Assembly (NCBI GenBank): GCA_013215505.1
Contig: JABSQZ010000001.1
Location: forward strand, 248,001 to 312,000
Source: Oceanospirillaceae bacterium
Lineage (GTDB): Bacteria > Pseudomonadota > Gammaproteobacteria > Pseudomonadales > Balneatricaceae
Reading direction: 5' to 3'
Length of the DNA: 64,000 nt
Under the pieces are notes generated by a model. The model made no database searches. It saw only the letters and a list, made by a program, of their open reading frames with translations, and had not been told where the DNA came from. Below are positions 32,872 through 43,218 of this stretch, in pieces (the stretch's first letter is position 1; every line of letters begins with the position of its first letter). The position numbers and the translations under genes were made by a program.

Positions 32872-34611
32872 TTAGCGTCTAAACACCTTCAATTCATTCT
32901 GCAGCTTGTTTGCCATATCGGTTAATGACTCACTGACACTGCTGGAATCTTTGGCTTGTTCTTCAACATTGCATGCCAATGTCCGGATTTTCTGTACGTT
33001 CTCATCGACTTCAATCACCGCGTTTTGCTGCTCAGTAGTGATAGAGGCAATCACTTGGTTGGTCGACTCTAACTCGACCAGCTCTTCGATGATACGCACC
33101 AGCGAGGTCTCGGCCTGTTCCGACAACTTGACACTGTTATCGACGTGTTTTCTGTTGCTCTCCAGTGATGATGAAGCGACTTGCGAATGCTTCTGCAGCG
33201 CCTCTACCATTTTTTGAATCTCATCGGTCGACTGACTGGTGCGCTGTGCCAAAGTGCGCACTTCATCAGCTACCACCGCAAAGCCACGTCCCTGATCACC
33301 GGCTCGGGCAGCTTCTATAGCGGCATTTAACGCCAACAAGTTAGTTTGATCTGCAATCCCTCGTATAACATCCAGCACTTGCCCGATAGCCGAGCTGTGC
33401 TGCACTAGCTCAGAGACACTAGACTCAACACCGTCAAACTGCTCCGATAACTGATGCATAGTTTTAGCCGTAGCTTGTACATCAACTTGCCCCTCGCTAG
33501 CGGCCTTTGATACTTCCTTAACGAGCAGTAAGCCCTGATCGGCAGTTTTAGATATGTCTTCGGAACTGGCACCTAGCTCGGTGGCGGCCGCGGCAATTCC
33601 GGCACTTTGCAGCTGTTGCTCGGTGCTTTGTTTAAGGGTATCTAAGCTTACCGCATAGCCTTTTTTCGCCGCTTCATTTAGCTCGTTCGCCAATATCCCA
33701 ACTTGATCTAAAGTACTGCGCAGTTTCAGCAACAAATTTTGCGTGGCCTCTGACATGTCACGTATTTCATCGCGACCATCTACTGAGAGCATTTGGGTTA
33801 AATCACTGTTTTGTTCAATGGCTAATAACTGATTTTTTAACACACTTAAAGGTCGGGTAATCGATATGATTACTGCCGACGCCACAACAATAGTCACCGC
33901 CAAGGTCAGCAGCAGTATTAACCAGAGGATATTCTTATCTTCGTCAACTTGGCTGCTGGCTTGCATACTGAGCTGTTCTACTATTTTACTGGCAGTCAAG
34001 GTTTCATCCAGTGCTTTAACTAACTCGGTATCGGCTTGGGACAGGCGAGCCTGGAAAATATTGGCCAGCGCTAATATCTGCTCGTTTAGATTTTTTGCCT
34101 CTAAGTTGGCATCGCCAATTTCCGACTCCGCTAAGTTATCTTTGCCCTGTTGATAGTAACCAACAGCGCTATCCATTATTTCGCGATACTCTGTTAATGT
34201 ATCTAGGATCTCTTGTACCTGAGCACTGGCGTTAGGGTCTGAGGACAATGCGGATAATTGTTGTTGCAGTAAATTAGCAGAGTCGGTGGCCTTGATCAGG
34301 GACTCGTAATATTCAGTGACTATACCGTCAAAATACCAGAACAACATGTCTGAGAAGGTTTTTTGTACTTGCTGTGCCTGCTGCTGTAACTTTTGCACTT
34401 TAGCTCGGAGGACAAATTGTTCGGCTTCTTTTTCGATTAACTGCCTTTGTTCAGCAACTTTCAAGAGTTGCATTTCACTGCGCTGTTGCAGGTTATCTAG
34501 CCCGTACATAAAAAATGCCAGCTGAGCGACCATCACCATAACCAAAAAACATGCCAGTGACAGAATTCTGGTCGTTACGTTAAAATTTCTAAGCCAGCTA
34601 ATCATTAGCAA
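32872..34611 (-). CDS. methyl-accepting chemotaxis protein
   Basis: 579 residues. One TM helix lies near the N-terminus ([20 protein letters not shown], about 17-36). A helical, coiled periplasmic domain spans about 40-225 (Gln-rich, four-helix-bundle type). A second TM helix lies at about 228-250 ([20 protein letters not shown]), followed by a HAMP domain. The cytoplasmic signalling domain ends with the invariant hairpin [39 protein letters not shown] and [13 protein letters not shown]. It would be an inner-membrane receptor for CheA/CheW. No other chemotaxis gene is present here. The ligand is unknown. Confidence 0.92.
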   Translation of the reverse strand: MLMISWLRNFNVTTRILSLACFLVMVMVAQLAFFMYGLDNLQQRSEMQLLKVAEQRQLIEKEAEQFVLRAKVQKLQQQAQQVQKTFSDMLFWYFDGIVTEYYESLIKATDSANLLQQQLSALSSDPNASAQVQEILDTLTEYREIMDSAVGYYQQGKDNLAESEIGDANLEAKNLNEQILALANIFQARLSQADTELVKALDETLTASKIVEQLSMQASSQVDEDKNILWLILLLTLAVTIVVASAVIISITRPLSVLKNQLLAIEQNSDLTQMLSVDGRDEIRDMSEATQNLLLKLRSTLDQVGILANELNEAAKKGYAVSLDTLKQSTEQQLQSAGIAAAATELGASSEDISKTADQGLLLVKEVSKAASEGQVDVQATAKTMHQLSEQFDGVESSVSELVQHSSAIGQVLDVIRGIADQTNLLALNAAIEAARAGDQGRGFAVVADEVRTLAQRTSQSTDEIQKMVEALQKHSQVASSSLESNRKHVDNSVKLSEQAETSLVRIIEELVELESTNQVIASITTEQQNAVIEVDENVQKIRTLACNVEEQAKDSSSVSESLTDMANKLQNELKVFRR

Positions 34612-35041
34612 GTCCTTTAGTTATAATTTTAATTGCATACTAAATAATTTAGTTAATATTAACAGTTTGTGGGCAAAAAAAGCATATTGTGCATACTGTT
34701 CACATTATTATAGTCCATCATTAAGCCACTGATTTTATTAAATATTAAGCATAGATAAAACAGCCCTTTTTGACTGACTTCGCCCTGCGGTTTGAAGCAT
34801 CCGGGCCGAACTTTTAATGAAATATATCATTAAAAATCAATTCCTTACCCATCAATAGTGAACATGTATAGATATTTTTCAGGCTATCTTCACTCTGCTG
34901 TCGGCTGTATTCAACAGAGCTCATTAATAAAAAACCTATCTAATCCTAGCTGAACGAGAGAGAACAAAGCCTGTTTAAAAAACAGCTACGATAAACTTCA
35001 GTTCAAAAGCCCAGTTCAGTTACAACTTGAGGCAAGCAGCA
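34612..35041. other. 430-bp intergenic region
   Basis: AT-rich sequence between the receptor start and the peptidase stop, holding the receptor promoter region. ATATATCAT near 34820 and several A/T runs give possible -10 boxes, but no specific operator, hairpin or gene is convincing. Confidence 0.4.
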
Positions 35042-36883
35042 CTAATATTGAGCCTTTATATAAGCCTCAAATTGATCACACATCGCTGAATTAGATTCGC
35101 GGTTATCGGCCAGCACTTTTACCCCGTCAACAATAGTGACGCAAGCATTCAAGAGTTTAACGGCTGCGCGGGGCCGATCTTTAATCGCACTAATACGCGC
35201 TTGATCTTCCGCCCAGGCCTGTGCTACTGACAAATTACACACACCGGCTAAGTATTTAGGATTAAAGCCCTCACCGGTTAAGCTTTTAATGCCCCCCGCG
35301 TGGTCGACACTGTTACCGGCATTCCAATAGTGCTTTGCCAGTAGCGGGCCTATTTCTGGATTGTCTGTCAAATAGCCAAAGCGCTGCATGAAGTAAGCAC
35401 GCGTTTGATACACCGCCATATTGGCCAGCAGATAGCCCTGATAGGAACAGGCCGAATCGTTAGACAGTAGATGCGGTATGGCCAGTAATGGTCTGGGGCT
35501 TACCGCCAGGCCGGTAATTTTCAGTTCTAAATCACGGGCCAGTTTTTTAATTGCCGCTGCGCTCAATTGATCATCTGCGGTGGCGTACAAAGCTTGCTCA
35601 AAATACGGCACCAATAAGATATTGCGCTCGCCGAACGCCCTAAACGGCTGTTTGCTTTCAATTAAACTTCTCAGCACTTTATCGGGAACACTCTCGCCAG
35701 CGGCATTTTTAGCATACAGTTTCAACCAATCAGCATCACCGAGCAGGCTGTCGCAGAACATCGACTGAGTTTCCGCGTAAGCCATTGAAGTAGGGGCAAA
35801 CTCATGTGAAAAACACGGCGAGTTTAGTGTTACATTGGCAAAGTGGGCGGCGTGGCCACCCTCGTGAAACAAAGTATTTAGCCCATCGTAGCCGCTGCCT
35901 ACCTGATCGGGTTTGGCATTGCTGGTGAAGTTAATCTTTCCCGCTACCCATTTAGCATTGTCAAAATAGCAAGGCATAGGACCGTGGCAAAAACCATTTT
36001 GATATTTACCCTTACGGTCCAACAGATCTAAAGTTAACTCGGCACTTGAATAGTCGATATTTAACCGGCCAAAAGATTCGACCCACTGGCGCAGAGACTT
36101 GGCAAAAGGCACATAAGGGTCTAATTCGCGCATCGCATCACCGCCCCAAGTGTAGTTGAAATTATGTGCCTCCAGCGACTGATTACCATGTTCAGCTGCT
36201 AGCTCGGCGATGCTCTGTAAATTTCTATCGCGAGTGCGCAACTCAAAGTCATCTAAAATTGTAAAAAGTTGTTCAGTGCTCATCTGCTCGGTTTTTTCGA
36301 TCGAATAATCGAAAAAGTTACTATAGCCCAGAGACCTGGCGAACTGGTTACGCTGTTTCACCAATTCGATATAGCCATTTTCCAGCACCCAGTCCTCTAG
36401 ATCTAAGAGTGCCCGATGCGAACTCTGCCTTACCGCTGCATTTTTGTCGCTGTAGATGTTGGCTCTCAACACCCCCATCGAAGCTTCCACTTGCCGACCT
36501 TGGGCATCGGTATAAAACATCGCGTATTTCTGACGTTTCTCGAACAATCTCACTTCTGATTTAATCAGTGCTGCCTTCTGCTGTTGCGCACTTAGTGACT
36601 CGATAGCGTTGCATTCATACATCGTCAACCAACCCTGCAAACCCTTTTTTACCGCCTGCATTTCTGGGGTAGCGGGTAGATTATCCAACTTAGCTAACTG
36701 TTCCCGCAGTTCTGGGATGCGCTGCCCATTGGCGATAAATTCATTCCAACGGGTCTCTGCTGCCGCGCAGCCACTGTGATCATCACTGACGCCCATGTAG
36801 GTAGTCCAGAACAGCTGTTCTTTAGGCCCATGTACTGCGATATAGTCATTGTTTAATTGATTAAAATATTCAGTTGGATTCAC
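35042..36883 (-). CDS. M3-like metallopeptidase (oligopeptidase family)
   Basis: 613 residues, soluble and without a signal peptide. The zinc site is NTLFHEGGHAAHFANV with HEGGH at 340-344 (HExxH with G at x). The N-terminal helical part and the following SPCFSHEFAPTSMAYAETQS (third ligand Glu about 25-30 residues downstream) match the M3/M2 gluzincin fold. FCHGPMPCYFDN and the C-terminal helical region are family-like. It probably degrades short peptides in the cytoplasm. It is a single gene. Confidence 0.8.
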   Translation of the reverse strand: MNPTEYFNQLNNDYIAVHGPKEQLFWTTYMGVSDDHSGCAAAETRWNEFIANGQRIPELREQLAKLDNLPATPEMQAVKKGLQGWLTMYECNAIESLSAQQQKAALIKSEVRLFEKRQKYAMFYTDAQGRQVEASMGVLRANIYSDKNAAVRQSSHRALLDLEDWVLENGYIELVKQRNQFARSLGYSNFFDYSIEKTEQMSTEQLFTILDDFELRTRDRNLQSIAELAAEHGNQSLEAHNFNYTWGGDAMRELDPYVPFAKSLRQWVESFGRLNIDYSSAELTLDLLDRKGKYQNGFCHGPMPCYFDNAKWVAGKINFTSNAKPDQVGSGYDGLNTLFHEGGHAAHFANVTLNSPCFSHEFAPTSMAYAETQSMFCDSLLGDADWLKLYAKNAAGESVPDKVLRSLIESKQPFRAFGERNILLVPYFEQALYATADDQLSAAAIKKLARDLELKITGLAVSPRPLLAIPHLLSNDSACSYQGYLLANMAVYQTRAYFMQRFGYLTDNPEIGPLLAKHYWNAGNSVDHAGGIKSLTGEGFNPKYLAGVCNLSVAQAWAEDQARISAIKDRPRAAVKLLNACVTIVDGVKVLADNRESNSAMCDQFEAYIKAQY

Positions 36884-37161
36884 AAATGCTACCTTTTGTT
36901 CTGTTGATTTTTACAATACTGCACAACTTACCTAAATAACGCGGTTAAGCAAAGTCTTAATCGCCAGCAGTTATTACCGCTATCCACATTGCCAGTATAG
37001 ATAATCAACCTTTGAGCATACCGAGACTAAAACCCACGAAGTTCAGCCAACATTCATTTAAATCACCCAGATTTCAGTCTTTTATACTATTACTGCAATA
37101 CTTTTTGCGCTACAAAAATGACTTTGCTAGATTAGCCCTCTGACTAAATTAAAGGTAATCT

Positions 37162-37908
37162 ATGAAGTTAATGACGGTTTTAAGTTTGCTCTGCAGCTTG
37201 CATTTCTCCACTGCCAATGCCGATGTTTTATCAGTGCACTGCCCCACAGGTTGCCCTTCAAACCCCGCCGATAATGATCTGGTCTTTGGCCATTTATACG
37301 CACTTTCAAACAATCCACAGACAAAGTTTGCCGACTGGGTCGCCTATGAAGTCAGTCCGATCAACTTTGGTACTAGCCCTGGCCGTGTCTGGCTCAGTGA
37401 TCCGCTATTAAACAGTGCGCGCACCTTAGAGAAAGCAGATTACAAAGGCGCTAATAGCAGTGCTTTAAAAGCCGATCGTGGCCACCAGGCGCCACTGGCA
37501 GCTTTTGCCGGATCCAGGTATTGGTCAGAGTTAAACCGTTTGAGTAATATTACTCCACAGCACAAAGACCTGAACCAGGGTCCCTGGAAGCATTTAGAAG
37601 AAGCGGTTCGCCGTGCCGCCACTTATGATAAATCCCTGTTCGTGATTACCGGGCCGCTGTTTCACCAACAGATGCCGCTGTTGCCGGACGCCGATGAATC
37701 CCATGTAGTACCGGCTGGCTACTTCAAAGTGATCTATGACCTGGCCGGTAATAGTGCCAATTTTATCATGCAGCAACACGCCAAGCGTCAAGATGATTAC
37801 TGCGGCAAAAGATCGAGTGTTCAAGAGATGCACATGCTGATAAAATTCCAGCTGCCAAAATTCAAATCCAACGACAGTCTCTACCGACGCTTAGGCTGTG
37901 TTTATTAG
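37162..37908 (+). CDS. secreted DNA/RNA non-specific endonuclease (NucA/Serratia type)
   Basis: 248 residues with a Sec signal peptide (MKLMTVLSLLCSLHFSTANA-DV). The beta-beta-alpha-metal motif DRGHQAP has catalytic His at H108. The Mg-binding Asn is in NITPQHKDLNQGPW (N138), as in the Serratia nuclease NQGAW. Two N-terminal Cys (HCPTGCPSN) may form a disulfide. It would be a periplasmic or extracellular sugar-non-specific nuclease, for nutrient use or DNA clearance. It is a single gene. Confidence 0.92.
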   Translation: MKLMTVLSLLCSLHFSTANADVLSVHCPTGCPSNPADNDLVFGHLYALSNNPQTKFADWVAYEVSPINFGTSPGRVWLSDPLLNSARTLEKADYKGANSSALKADRGHQAPLAAFAGSRYWSELNRLSNITPQHKDLNQGPWKHLEEAVRRAATYDKSLFVITGPLFHQQMPLLPDADESHVVPAGYFKVIYDLAGNSANFIMQQHAKRQDDYCGKRSSVQEMHMLIKFQLPKFKSNDSLYRRLGCVY

Positions 37909-38094
37909 GGAAGATACTGAGCATTGAGCAACATTGACTAACGTACTTATAATCGCTTTTGTTCTCAAAGAGAAGATAACAGGCAGATTCCAGCTTTATT
38001 TTCGCCAGCCTTAATCTATACTTAACTCCTTCGTATATAAGAATTTTCATCCTAATATTCAAGCAACTCAGTTGTTTTAGGCAAAGAACTAATA

Positions 38095-38113
38095 GATAAT
38101 GCGAACAATTATC
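38095..38113. promoter_or_regulatory. Fur box
   Basis: GATAATGCGAACAATTATC is a 19-bp site with perfect outer arms (GATAAT / ATTATC) and several centre matches to the Fur consensus GATAATGATAATCATTATC. It lies 26 bp upstream of the iron-binding protein start and predicts iron repression of the operon. Confidence 0.75.
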
Positions 38114-38139
38114 ACTATAGCTATCATTAGGAGTATGTC

Positions 38140-39018
38140 GTGTTCAAAATTATTACAACTTGTCTGTTTGCCCTGCTGAGCTTTAATCTCAGTGCACAAA
38201 ATACTGTCCAGGACGAAATGGGCGAATTCTCTATAGAGACCACTCCCAAACGCATCGTAGTGTTGGAGTTTTCATTTGTAGATGCTCTGGCAAGCCTCGG
38301 TGTTTCACCGGTTGGCGTTGCCGACGATGGTGATGCAAACCGAGTTATTCCGGCGATTAAAAGCAAAATTTCCGCATGGACATCAGTCGGCGGCAGATCA
38401 ACACCTAACTTAGAAATCATATCCTCTTTAAAGCCGGACATGATTATCGCCGATATGGAACGCCATGCGACTATCTATGAAGATCTAAAAAAGATCGCAC
38501 CGACACTGATCCTCAAGAGCCGTGGCGAGTCTTATAAAGATAACTTAGCCGCTGTGGCAAAAATCGGTATCATTCTTGATCAAGATGCCAAAATGCAACA
38601 GCTAATCGGGGCACACCATGTGCGAATGGATGCATTTGCCAAGAAGATCAACAGTGACAAAAAATTCTTGTTTGCCATATCCAGCACCCGCGGTTTCACT
38701 ATGCACTCGCCTAAGGCTTATGCCGGTGGGGTAATGGAACGTCTTGGGCTGCGCAGCGCCATTCCAGAGGAAACAGAAAAAGCCTACGTTCGAAGCACTC
38801 TGGAGCGTTTAGTAAAAGCAAACCCGGATTACTTGTTAGTGGGTGAGTACGGCGATCAGACCGCTGTCGATGACTTCAAGAAAAGCCCACTGTGGAACAT
38901 GATCAGCTCAGTTAAAAACAAAACTTACCTTGAAACTAATCCAATCCTCTGGTCTTTGAACCGTGGCATGATCGCCGCTGAAATCATGGCCCAAGAGTTA
39001 CAAACTGTTATCAAATAG
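38140..39018 (+). CDS. Fe3+-siderophore/dicitrate ABC transporter binding protein (FecB-like)
   Basis: 292 residues starting at GTG 38140, supported by AGGAG six bases upstream and an immediate signal peptide (MFKIITTCLFALLSFNLSAQ). The mature part is a TroA/FecB-type periplasmic binding protein. IETTPKRIVVLEFSFVDALA, NLEIISSLKPDMIIADMERH and AKIGIILDQDAKMQQLIGAH are all family-typical. FAISSTRGFTMHSPKAYAGG begins lobe II. A Fur box lies upstream. A terminator (39043-39073) separates it from the permease genes, which would give more binding protein than permease. The ligand is a ferric chelate; which one is not shown. Confidence 0.88.
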   Translation: MFKIITTCLFALLSFNLSAQNTVQDEMGEFSIETTPKRIVVLEFSFVDALASLGVSPVGVADDGDANRVIPAIKSKISAWTSVGGRSTPNLEIISSLKPDMIIADMERHATIYEDLKKIAPTLILKSRGESYKDNLAAVAKIGIILDQDAKMQQLIGAHHVRMDAFAKKINSDKKFLFAISSTRGFTMHSPKAYAGGVMERLGLRSAIPEETEKAYVRSTLERLVKANPDYLLVGEYGDQTAVDDFKKSPLWNMISSVKNKTYLETNPILWSLNRGMIAAEIMAQELQTVIK

Positions 39019-39042
39019 TTCTTGAATTAAGACCTAACATCG

Positions 39043-39073
39043 ACAGCCGCGGTACTTTTTCGCGGCTGTTTTT
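39043..39073 (+). terminator. rho-independent terminator between binding protein and permease genes
   Basis: ACAGCCGCG (39043-39051) and CGCGGCTGT (39061-39069) pair over 9 bp and are followed by a T-run. It sits inside the iron operon and probably lets only part of transcription pass to the permease genes. Confidence 0.75.
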
Positions 39074-39092
39074 ATTGAGTTACCTTTAAATA

Positions 39093-40139
39093 ATGTCCAG
39101 CAACAATATCCAGCTCTGTGCCTCTTCCCCCTGGCAACGTTTTCGCAATCCCTTGATTTTCGCATTTATCGGGGTCACATTTTCTGTCAGTTTGATATAT
39201 TCACTGATTGCCTTCTCTCAGTTTTCACTGGCCGGTGGCGACCTGCTGAAGGTTATTTTCAATTACAACGCTGATGAAATTAATCAGCAAATCATAGTAG
39301 GATTACGCCTGCCGCGCACTTTAGTGGCTATTTTAGTCGGTATCGCTATGGCCATCGCGGGCTTATTAATGCAGGGCATCACCCGCAACCCACTCGCCTC
39401 CCCTTCTGTTTTTGGTGTCAGTGCCGGTGCCGCCTTTGCCTTTGCCTTTGCCTCCACCGGTTTGCTGCCCGCTCTGACGCATATCCCGGTGCTGTTTATC
39501 ACTATGGCCGGGGCATTCATCAGCGGTGTTTTTGTCTTTTTTCTCGGCGGGCTACATCTACCTCAGGTCAATCCTATTCGGGTGGTGCTGGCCGGAGTTG
39601 CGCTAAATTACCTGTGCATATCCATGACCCGCTCGGCGGTGATTTTCGCCGATGAGCACGCCTATGGGGTTTTGCACTGGTTAATCGGCAGTGTTTCCAA
39701 TACCCGCATGGAAGACGTCTACACTATGTCACCGGGGCTGAGCATAGGTCTGATTCTGGCTGTGCTGCTTGCCCACAAATTAAATTTAATGCACATCGGT
39801 GAGGAGATGATGAACAGCTTGGGCGGAAACGCTAAAAAGGTCAGAATTCTAGCCAGTATCGCGGTAATACTGCTGATCGCCTCTGCTGTCAGTGTCGCGG
39901 GTCCAGTGGGCTTTATCGGCCTGATGATCCCGCACATCGCCAGAGCGATGATCGGTCAGGACTATCGGCTACTCGTGCCACTTTGCGCCTTATTAGGAGC
40001 CACCTTAATGTTAGTCGCCGATATATTTTCCAGGGTCATTCGCTTCCCCGATGACAGTCCGATCGGCATCATCACTAGTGTGATAGGTGCGCTGTTCTTT
40101 CTCGCGCTGGCACTGCGACAAGTGAGACGCCAGCCATGA
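39093..40139 (+). CDS. iron-siderophore ABC transporter permease (FecC-like)
   Basis: A 348-residue FecCD-family permease with about nine TM helices. LRLPRTLVAILVGIAMAIAG, LLMQGITRNPLASPSVFGVS and GPVGFIGLMIPHIARAMIG (the EAA-like coupling region) are diagnostic. It would form half of the permease with the next gene product. The two genes overlap by four bases (ATGA), so translation is coupled. It follows the terminator hairpin after 20 bp. Confidence 0.9.
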   Translation: MSSNNIQLCASSPWQRFRNPLIFAFIGVTFSVSLIYSLIAFSQFSLAGGDLLKVIFNYNADEINQQIIVGLRLPRTLVAILVGIAMAIAGLLMQGITRNPLASPSVFGVSAGAAFAFAFASTGLLPALTHIPVLFITMAGAFISGVFVFFLGGLHLPQVNPIRVVLAGVALNYLCISMTRSAVIFADEHAYGVLHWLIGSVSNTRMEDVYTMSPGLSIGLILAVLLAHKLNLMHIGEEMMNSLGGNAKKVRILASIAVILLIASAVSVAGPVGFIGLMIPHIARAMIGQDYRLLVPLCALLGATLMLVADIFSRVIRFPDDSPIGIITSVIGALFFLALALRQVRRQP

Positions 40140-41116
40140 GAGTTCAGCCAAGGATTGTTTTTATTACGCTGATATTTATACTGCTGTTATTCTCGCTCTG
40201 GCACATCGGTGCCGGCGCGATTTACATAGCGCCGCTGGACGTTTTTAAGGCCCTGCAATCAAGCGACAGTGAACACAACTTTATCGTCAATAACTTTCGT
40301 TTACCCAGGTTGTTGATCTCAGGATTAGTCGGCGCCGCGCTGGCTATTTCAGGTTTACTTATTCAGGGGGTGATTAGAAACCCACTCGCCTCCCCGGATG
40401 TACTAGGTGTCACCAGCGGCGCCAGTTTAGCGGTGATCACGCTGGCAGTATTTTGGCCGGATGCTCCTACTAGCTACATTCCCCCTGCCGCCTTGATCGG
40501 TGGCTTTAGCGCCACCGCACTACTGTTATTTTTAGCGCGCCATCTACTGCATCGTCCTGCGGCCTTCGCCTTGGTGGGTATCGCTTTAGCGGCGACTTTT
40601 GGCGCGGCCATCGACTATCTGCTGACCGTGAATCCATTGGAAATCAATACCGCCATGCTCTGGTTAACCGGCTCTGTATGGGGTCGCAACTGGGACCACC
40701 TGCCCTTGATTGCCCCCTGGTTGGCAGTCTTAATGCCACTGGCGTTGCTGCTTGCCTATCGTTTAGACCTGCTCGGATTAGGTGATGACACTGCCACGAG
40801 TTTAGGTATCGGAGTAAAAAAATTACGACTACTGTGCATAGTCGTGGCGATTAGTCTGGCCAGCGCTGCAGTCTCAGTCTGTGGCAGCATTGGTTTTGTT
40901 GGCTTAGTATCGCCGCACCTGGTGCGCTCACTACTGGGCCACCGGCATTTACTGCTATTACCGGCCACGGCCATTACCGGGGCTATTTTAGTGATAAGTG
41001 CCGATTTATTTGCGCGTATTTTAATGCCGCCGATTGAGCTACCGGCAGGCATATTAACGGCCTTTATCGGCGCCCCCTACTTTATCTTTTTACTTTGTCG
41101 CTACAAAAACTGGTGA
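40136..41116 (+). CDS. iron-siderophore ABC transporter permease (FecD-like)
   Basis: A 326-residue FecCD-family permease, paralogous to the preceding gene product. FRLPRLLISGLVGAALAISG, LLIQGVIRNPLASPDVLGVT and GSIGFVGLVSPHLVRSLLG carry the conserved coupling and translocation elements. The start overlaps the upstream stop, and the ATPase gene begins 4 bp after its stop. It would pair with FecC-like in the inner membrane. Confidence 0.9.
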   Translation: MRVQPRIVFITLIFILLLFSLWHIGAGAIYIAPLDVFKALQSSDSEHNFIVNNFRLPRLLISGLVGAALAISGLLIQGVIRNPLASPDVLGVTSGASLAVITLAVFWPDAPTSYIPPAALIGGFSATALLLFLARHLLHRPAAFALVGIALAATFGAAIDYLLTVNPLEINTAMLWLTGSVWGRNWDHLPLIAPWLAVLMPLALLLAYRLDLLGLGDDTATSLGIGVKKLRLLCIVVAISLASAAVSVCGSIGFVGLVSPHLVRSLLGHRHLLLLPATAITGAILVISADLFARILMPPIELPAGILTAFIGAPYFIFLLCRYKNW

Positions 41117-41120
41117 GACC

Positions 41121-41936
41121 ATGACCACAGAGCAAACGGCAATTTCTATCGCCCATTTAGATGTTGGATACAGCACTAAAAAAATCATTAGCAATCTCAA
41201 TCTGTCGATAAAAAAAGGTAAAATCACCGCCTTAATTGGCCCCAATGGTTGTGGCAAATCAACCTTGCTGAAAACCATCAGCCGCTTGTTAACACCTAGC
41301 GCTGGCGCTATTCATATAGCGGGTGATATCGATGTTTTAAAATCTTCGAGTAAAGAGATCGCCAGACGGTTGGCGCTGTTGCCGCAAATCACTCAGTCAC
41401 CAGAGGGAATTACTGTTAAAACCTTAGTTGCCTTTGGCCGCGCCCCCTATTTGAATCAGTTTGGCATGCTCAAAGATGACGATCATCGACAGATCGAGCT
41501 GGCAATGCGCCAGGCGGGGATCACTGAACTGGCGGACAATTATATAGACCAGCTCTCCGGTGGCCAGCTGCAAAGGGTGTGGATCGCCTTAATATTAGCC
41601 CAAGACACCGATATTTTATTACTGGACGAGCCCACCACTTACTTAGACATTAGTCACCAATATGAACTGCTTAATTTACTCGAGGAGCTCAACTTAGCCG
41701 GTAAAACCATTGTCATAGTAATGCACGATTTAAACCAGGCCTGTCGCTATGCTGATGAGTTAATAATTATGCAGCGAGGGGAAATTGTCAATATAGGCAC
41801 ACCGCAACAAGTCTTTACTGAAAAGATGTTGCGAGACGTTTTCAACTTTGAGGCGATAGTGATTAATGACCCAGAGGCAAATACCCCGATGAGCATCGCC
41901 AGAGGTAGAAAAAACAGCAAATCCAGAGCCGCTTAG
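41121..41936 (+). CDS. iron-siderophore ABC transporter ATP-binding protein (FecE-like)
   Basis: A 271-residue ABC ATPase of the FecE/FepC/FhuC type. Walker A GPNGCGKSTLLKT (about 38-50), LAGRAPY-like VAFGRAPYLNQFG, signature QLSGGQLQRVWIALILAQ, Walker B LLLDEPTTYLDISHQ and H-loop VMHDLNQA are present. YLDISHQ is typical for iron-chelate ATPases. It is the last gene of the Fur-type operon. A hairpin covers the stop codon (41925-41943). Confidence 0.92.
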   Translation: MTTEQTAISIAHLDVGYSTKKIISNLNLSIKKGKITALIGPNGCGKSTLLKTISRLLTPSAGAIHIAGDIDVLKSSSKEIARRLALLPQITQSPEGITVKTLVAFGRAPYLNQFGMLKDDDHRQIELAMRQAGITELADNYIDQLSGGQLQRVWIALILAQDTDILLLDEPTTYLDISHQYELLNLLEELNLAGKTIVIVMHDLNQACRYADELIIMQRGEIVNIGTPQQVFTEKMLRDVFNFEAIVINDPEANTPMSIARGRKNSKSRAA

Positions 41937-41943
41937 CGGCTCT
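41925..41943. terminator. bidirectional hairpin at the end of the iron operon
   Basis: AGAGCCGC (41925-41932) and GCGGCTCT (41936-41943) form a perfect 8-bp stem around TTA; the ATPase stop codon lies within it. It is shared with the convergent GST gene. Confidence 0.65.
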
Positions 41944-41953
41944 GCCATTAAGG

Positions 41954-42607
41954 CTATTTTGACTGGGTTAAGTAGCTACCGTTATCGCGCAAGTACTGAT
42001 CAAACAGTGGCTCAAAATCATCCACCACAGATTTTTTAACAAAATCAAAATTAACTAACTTAGTGGTTAAGGCGGTGAGTTTTGGCAGCTCACTCAAGAA
42101 ATCGACCTGGTAGTATCGCTGCAACATTGCAAATTTAGACAGTACTGGGGCAATCGCGGCATCCACCAGCGAAAACTTATCGCCGCTGAAGTATTCACCG
42201 TTGATAACCGTTTCTAAGCGCTGCAGTTTTTGACTCAGCGCACTGCTGTGAGTTTCGTAATCTTCGGCGGTCTTGGCCACTGTCATACGGTATTGATCCA
42301 TAATAATCTGACTGGAGTACTCTATCCAGCCCCGGTCTTTAGCCTTTTGCAACGCATCACTGGGCATGATTTGATCCGGAGTGATCTCGTCTAAAAACTC
42401 ATTAATCACTGCGGATTCAAATAACACTTGATCACCGTATTTAACCACTGGCACTTTGCCCAGCGGTGACAGCTGCAAAAACCAGTCGGGTTTATTGGCC
42501 AGATCAATATAGGTAATTTTAAAATCAACACCCTTTTTTAATAAGGTAATCACTGAGCGCTGCACAAATGGGCAAAGTTTAAAGCTAATCAACTCGATAG
42601 TTTGCAT
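41954..42607 (-). CDS. glutathione S-transferase family protein
   Basis: 217 residues, two-domain GST. The thioredoxin-like N-terminus has LISFKLCPFVQRSVITLLKK with a CPF motif at residues 12-14, typical of omega/DHAR-like or SspA-like GSTs in which Cys replaces Ser/Tyr. LGKVPVVKYGDQVLFESAVI is the cis-Pro/glutathione gamma-Glu region. The helical C-terminal domain follows (FSLVDAAIAPVLSKF). It is divergent from an HxlR-family gene 194 bp away, a likely regulator. Its role would be a glutathione-dependent thiol transfer or reduction. Confidence 0.87.
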   Translation of the reverse strand: MQTIELISFKLCPFVQRSVITLLKKGVDFKITYIDLANKPDWFLQLSPLGKVPVVKYGDQVLFESAVINEFLDEITPDQIMPSDALQKAKDRGWIEYSSQIIMDQYRMTVAKTAEDYETHSSALSQKLQRLETVINGEYFSGDKFSLVDAAIAPVLSKFAMLQRYYQVDFLSELPKLTALTTKLVNFDFVKKSVVDDFEPLFDQYLRDNGSYLTQSK

Positions 42608-42801
42608 CTAGATATTTTCCTCAGATTGGTAGAGAAGATCTTAGGGAGCATGCGATCTATTCCTAAACGCCCCGTAGGACGGCCTTAATCACATTCTCCT
42701 TAGTCACATATTGTTCTTTAGTTTCCTTTTGTTACTATAAGGGCACAAATAACTTTTTCAACATGTTTCAAAATTGTCCGTTAGTAACTAAAAGGTGCCT
42801 A

Positions 42802-43218
42802 ATGACTGATTCATTGGCTTTAGAGCCAAAAAATAAATTAAAAGATTTAGCCGCGAACACTACAGCAGAAAGCCCTCTGCCCTTAACTAATGAGCTGCAG
42901 ATCAATGCTTGTCCGGTGGGCTTAGCCATTGATGTTATTGGTGGGAAGTGGAAAGTTATCATTCTCTATCAACTGCGTGGCAACAAATTACGCTTTGGAC
43001 AAATCAAAAACAATATTCCCAATATCAGCCAAAAAGTACTGGCCAGAGCGCTGAAAGAACTTCAAGGGGATAAACTGGTGCAGCGCATTGCCTACGCCGA
43101 AGTCCCTCCCAGGGTCGAATATCAGCAGACCCCATTGGCACAAAAGCTCAATCCAGTACTGGACTTGCTGTGTCGCTGGGGCGGTGATTTACGCGATGCT
43201 AAGCTCGCAGATCAATAA
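42802..43218 (+). CDS. HxlR family transcriptional regulator
   Basis: About 138 residues from ATG 42802, chosen for AAGGTG upstream; an ATG at 42763 has no ribosome-binding site. The HxlR winged helix begins with CPVGLAIDVIGGKWKVIILY, and LRFGQIKNNIPNISQKVLAR is the recognition helix. DKLVQRIAYAEVPPRVEYQQ is the wing and LDLLCRWGGDL the dimer helix. The conserved Cys before PVG may be a redox or aldehyde sensor, as shown for other HxlR/HypR proteins. It is divergent from the GST gene. It overlaps the convergent hydantoinase gene by 7 bp at its stop. Confidence 0.85.
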   Translation: MTDSLALEPKNKLKDLAANTTAESPLPLTNELQINACPVGLAIDVIGGKWKVIILYQLRGNKLRFGQIKNNIPNISQKVLARALKELQGDKLVQRIAYAEVPPRVEYQQTPLAQKLNPVLDLLCRWGGDLRDAKLADQ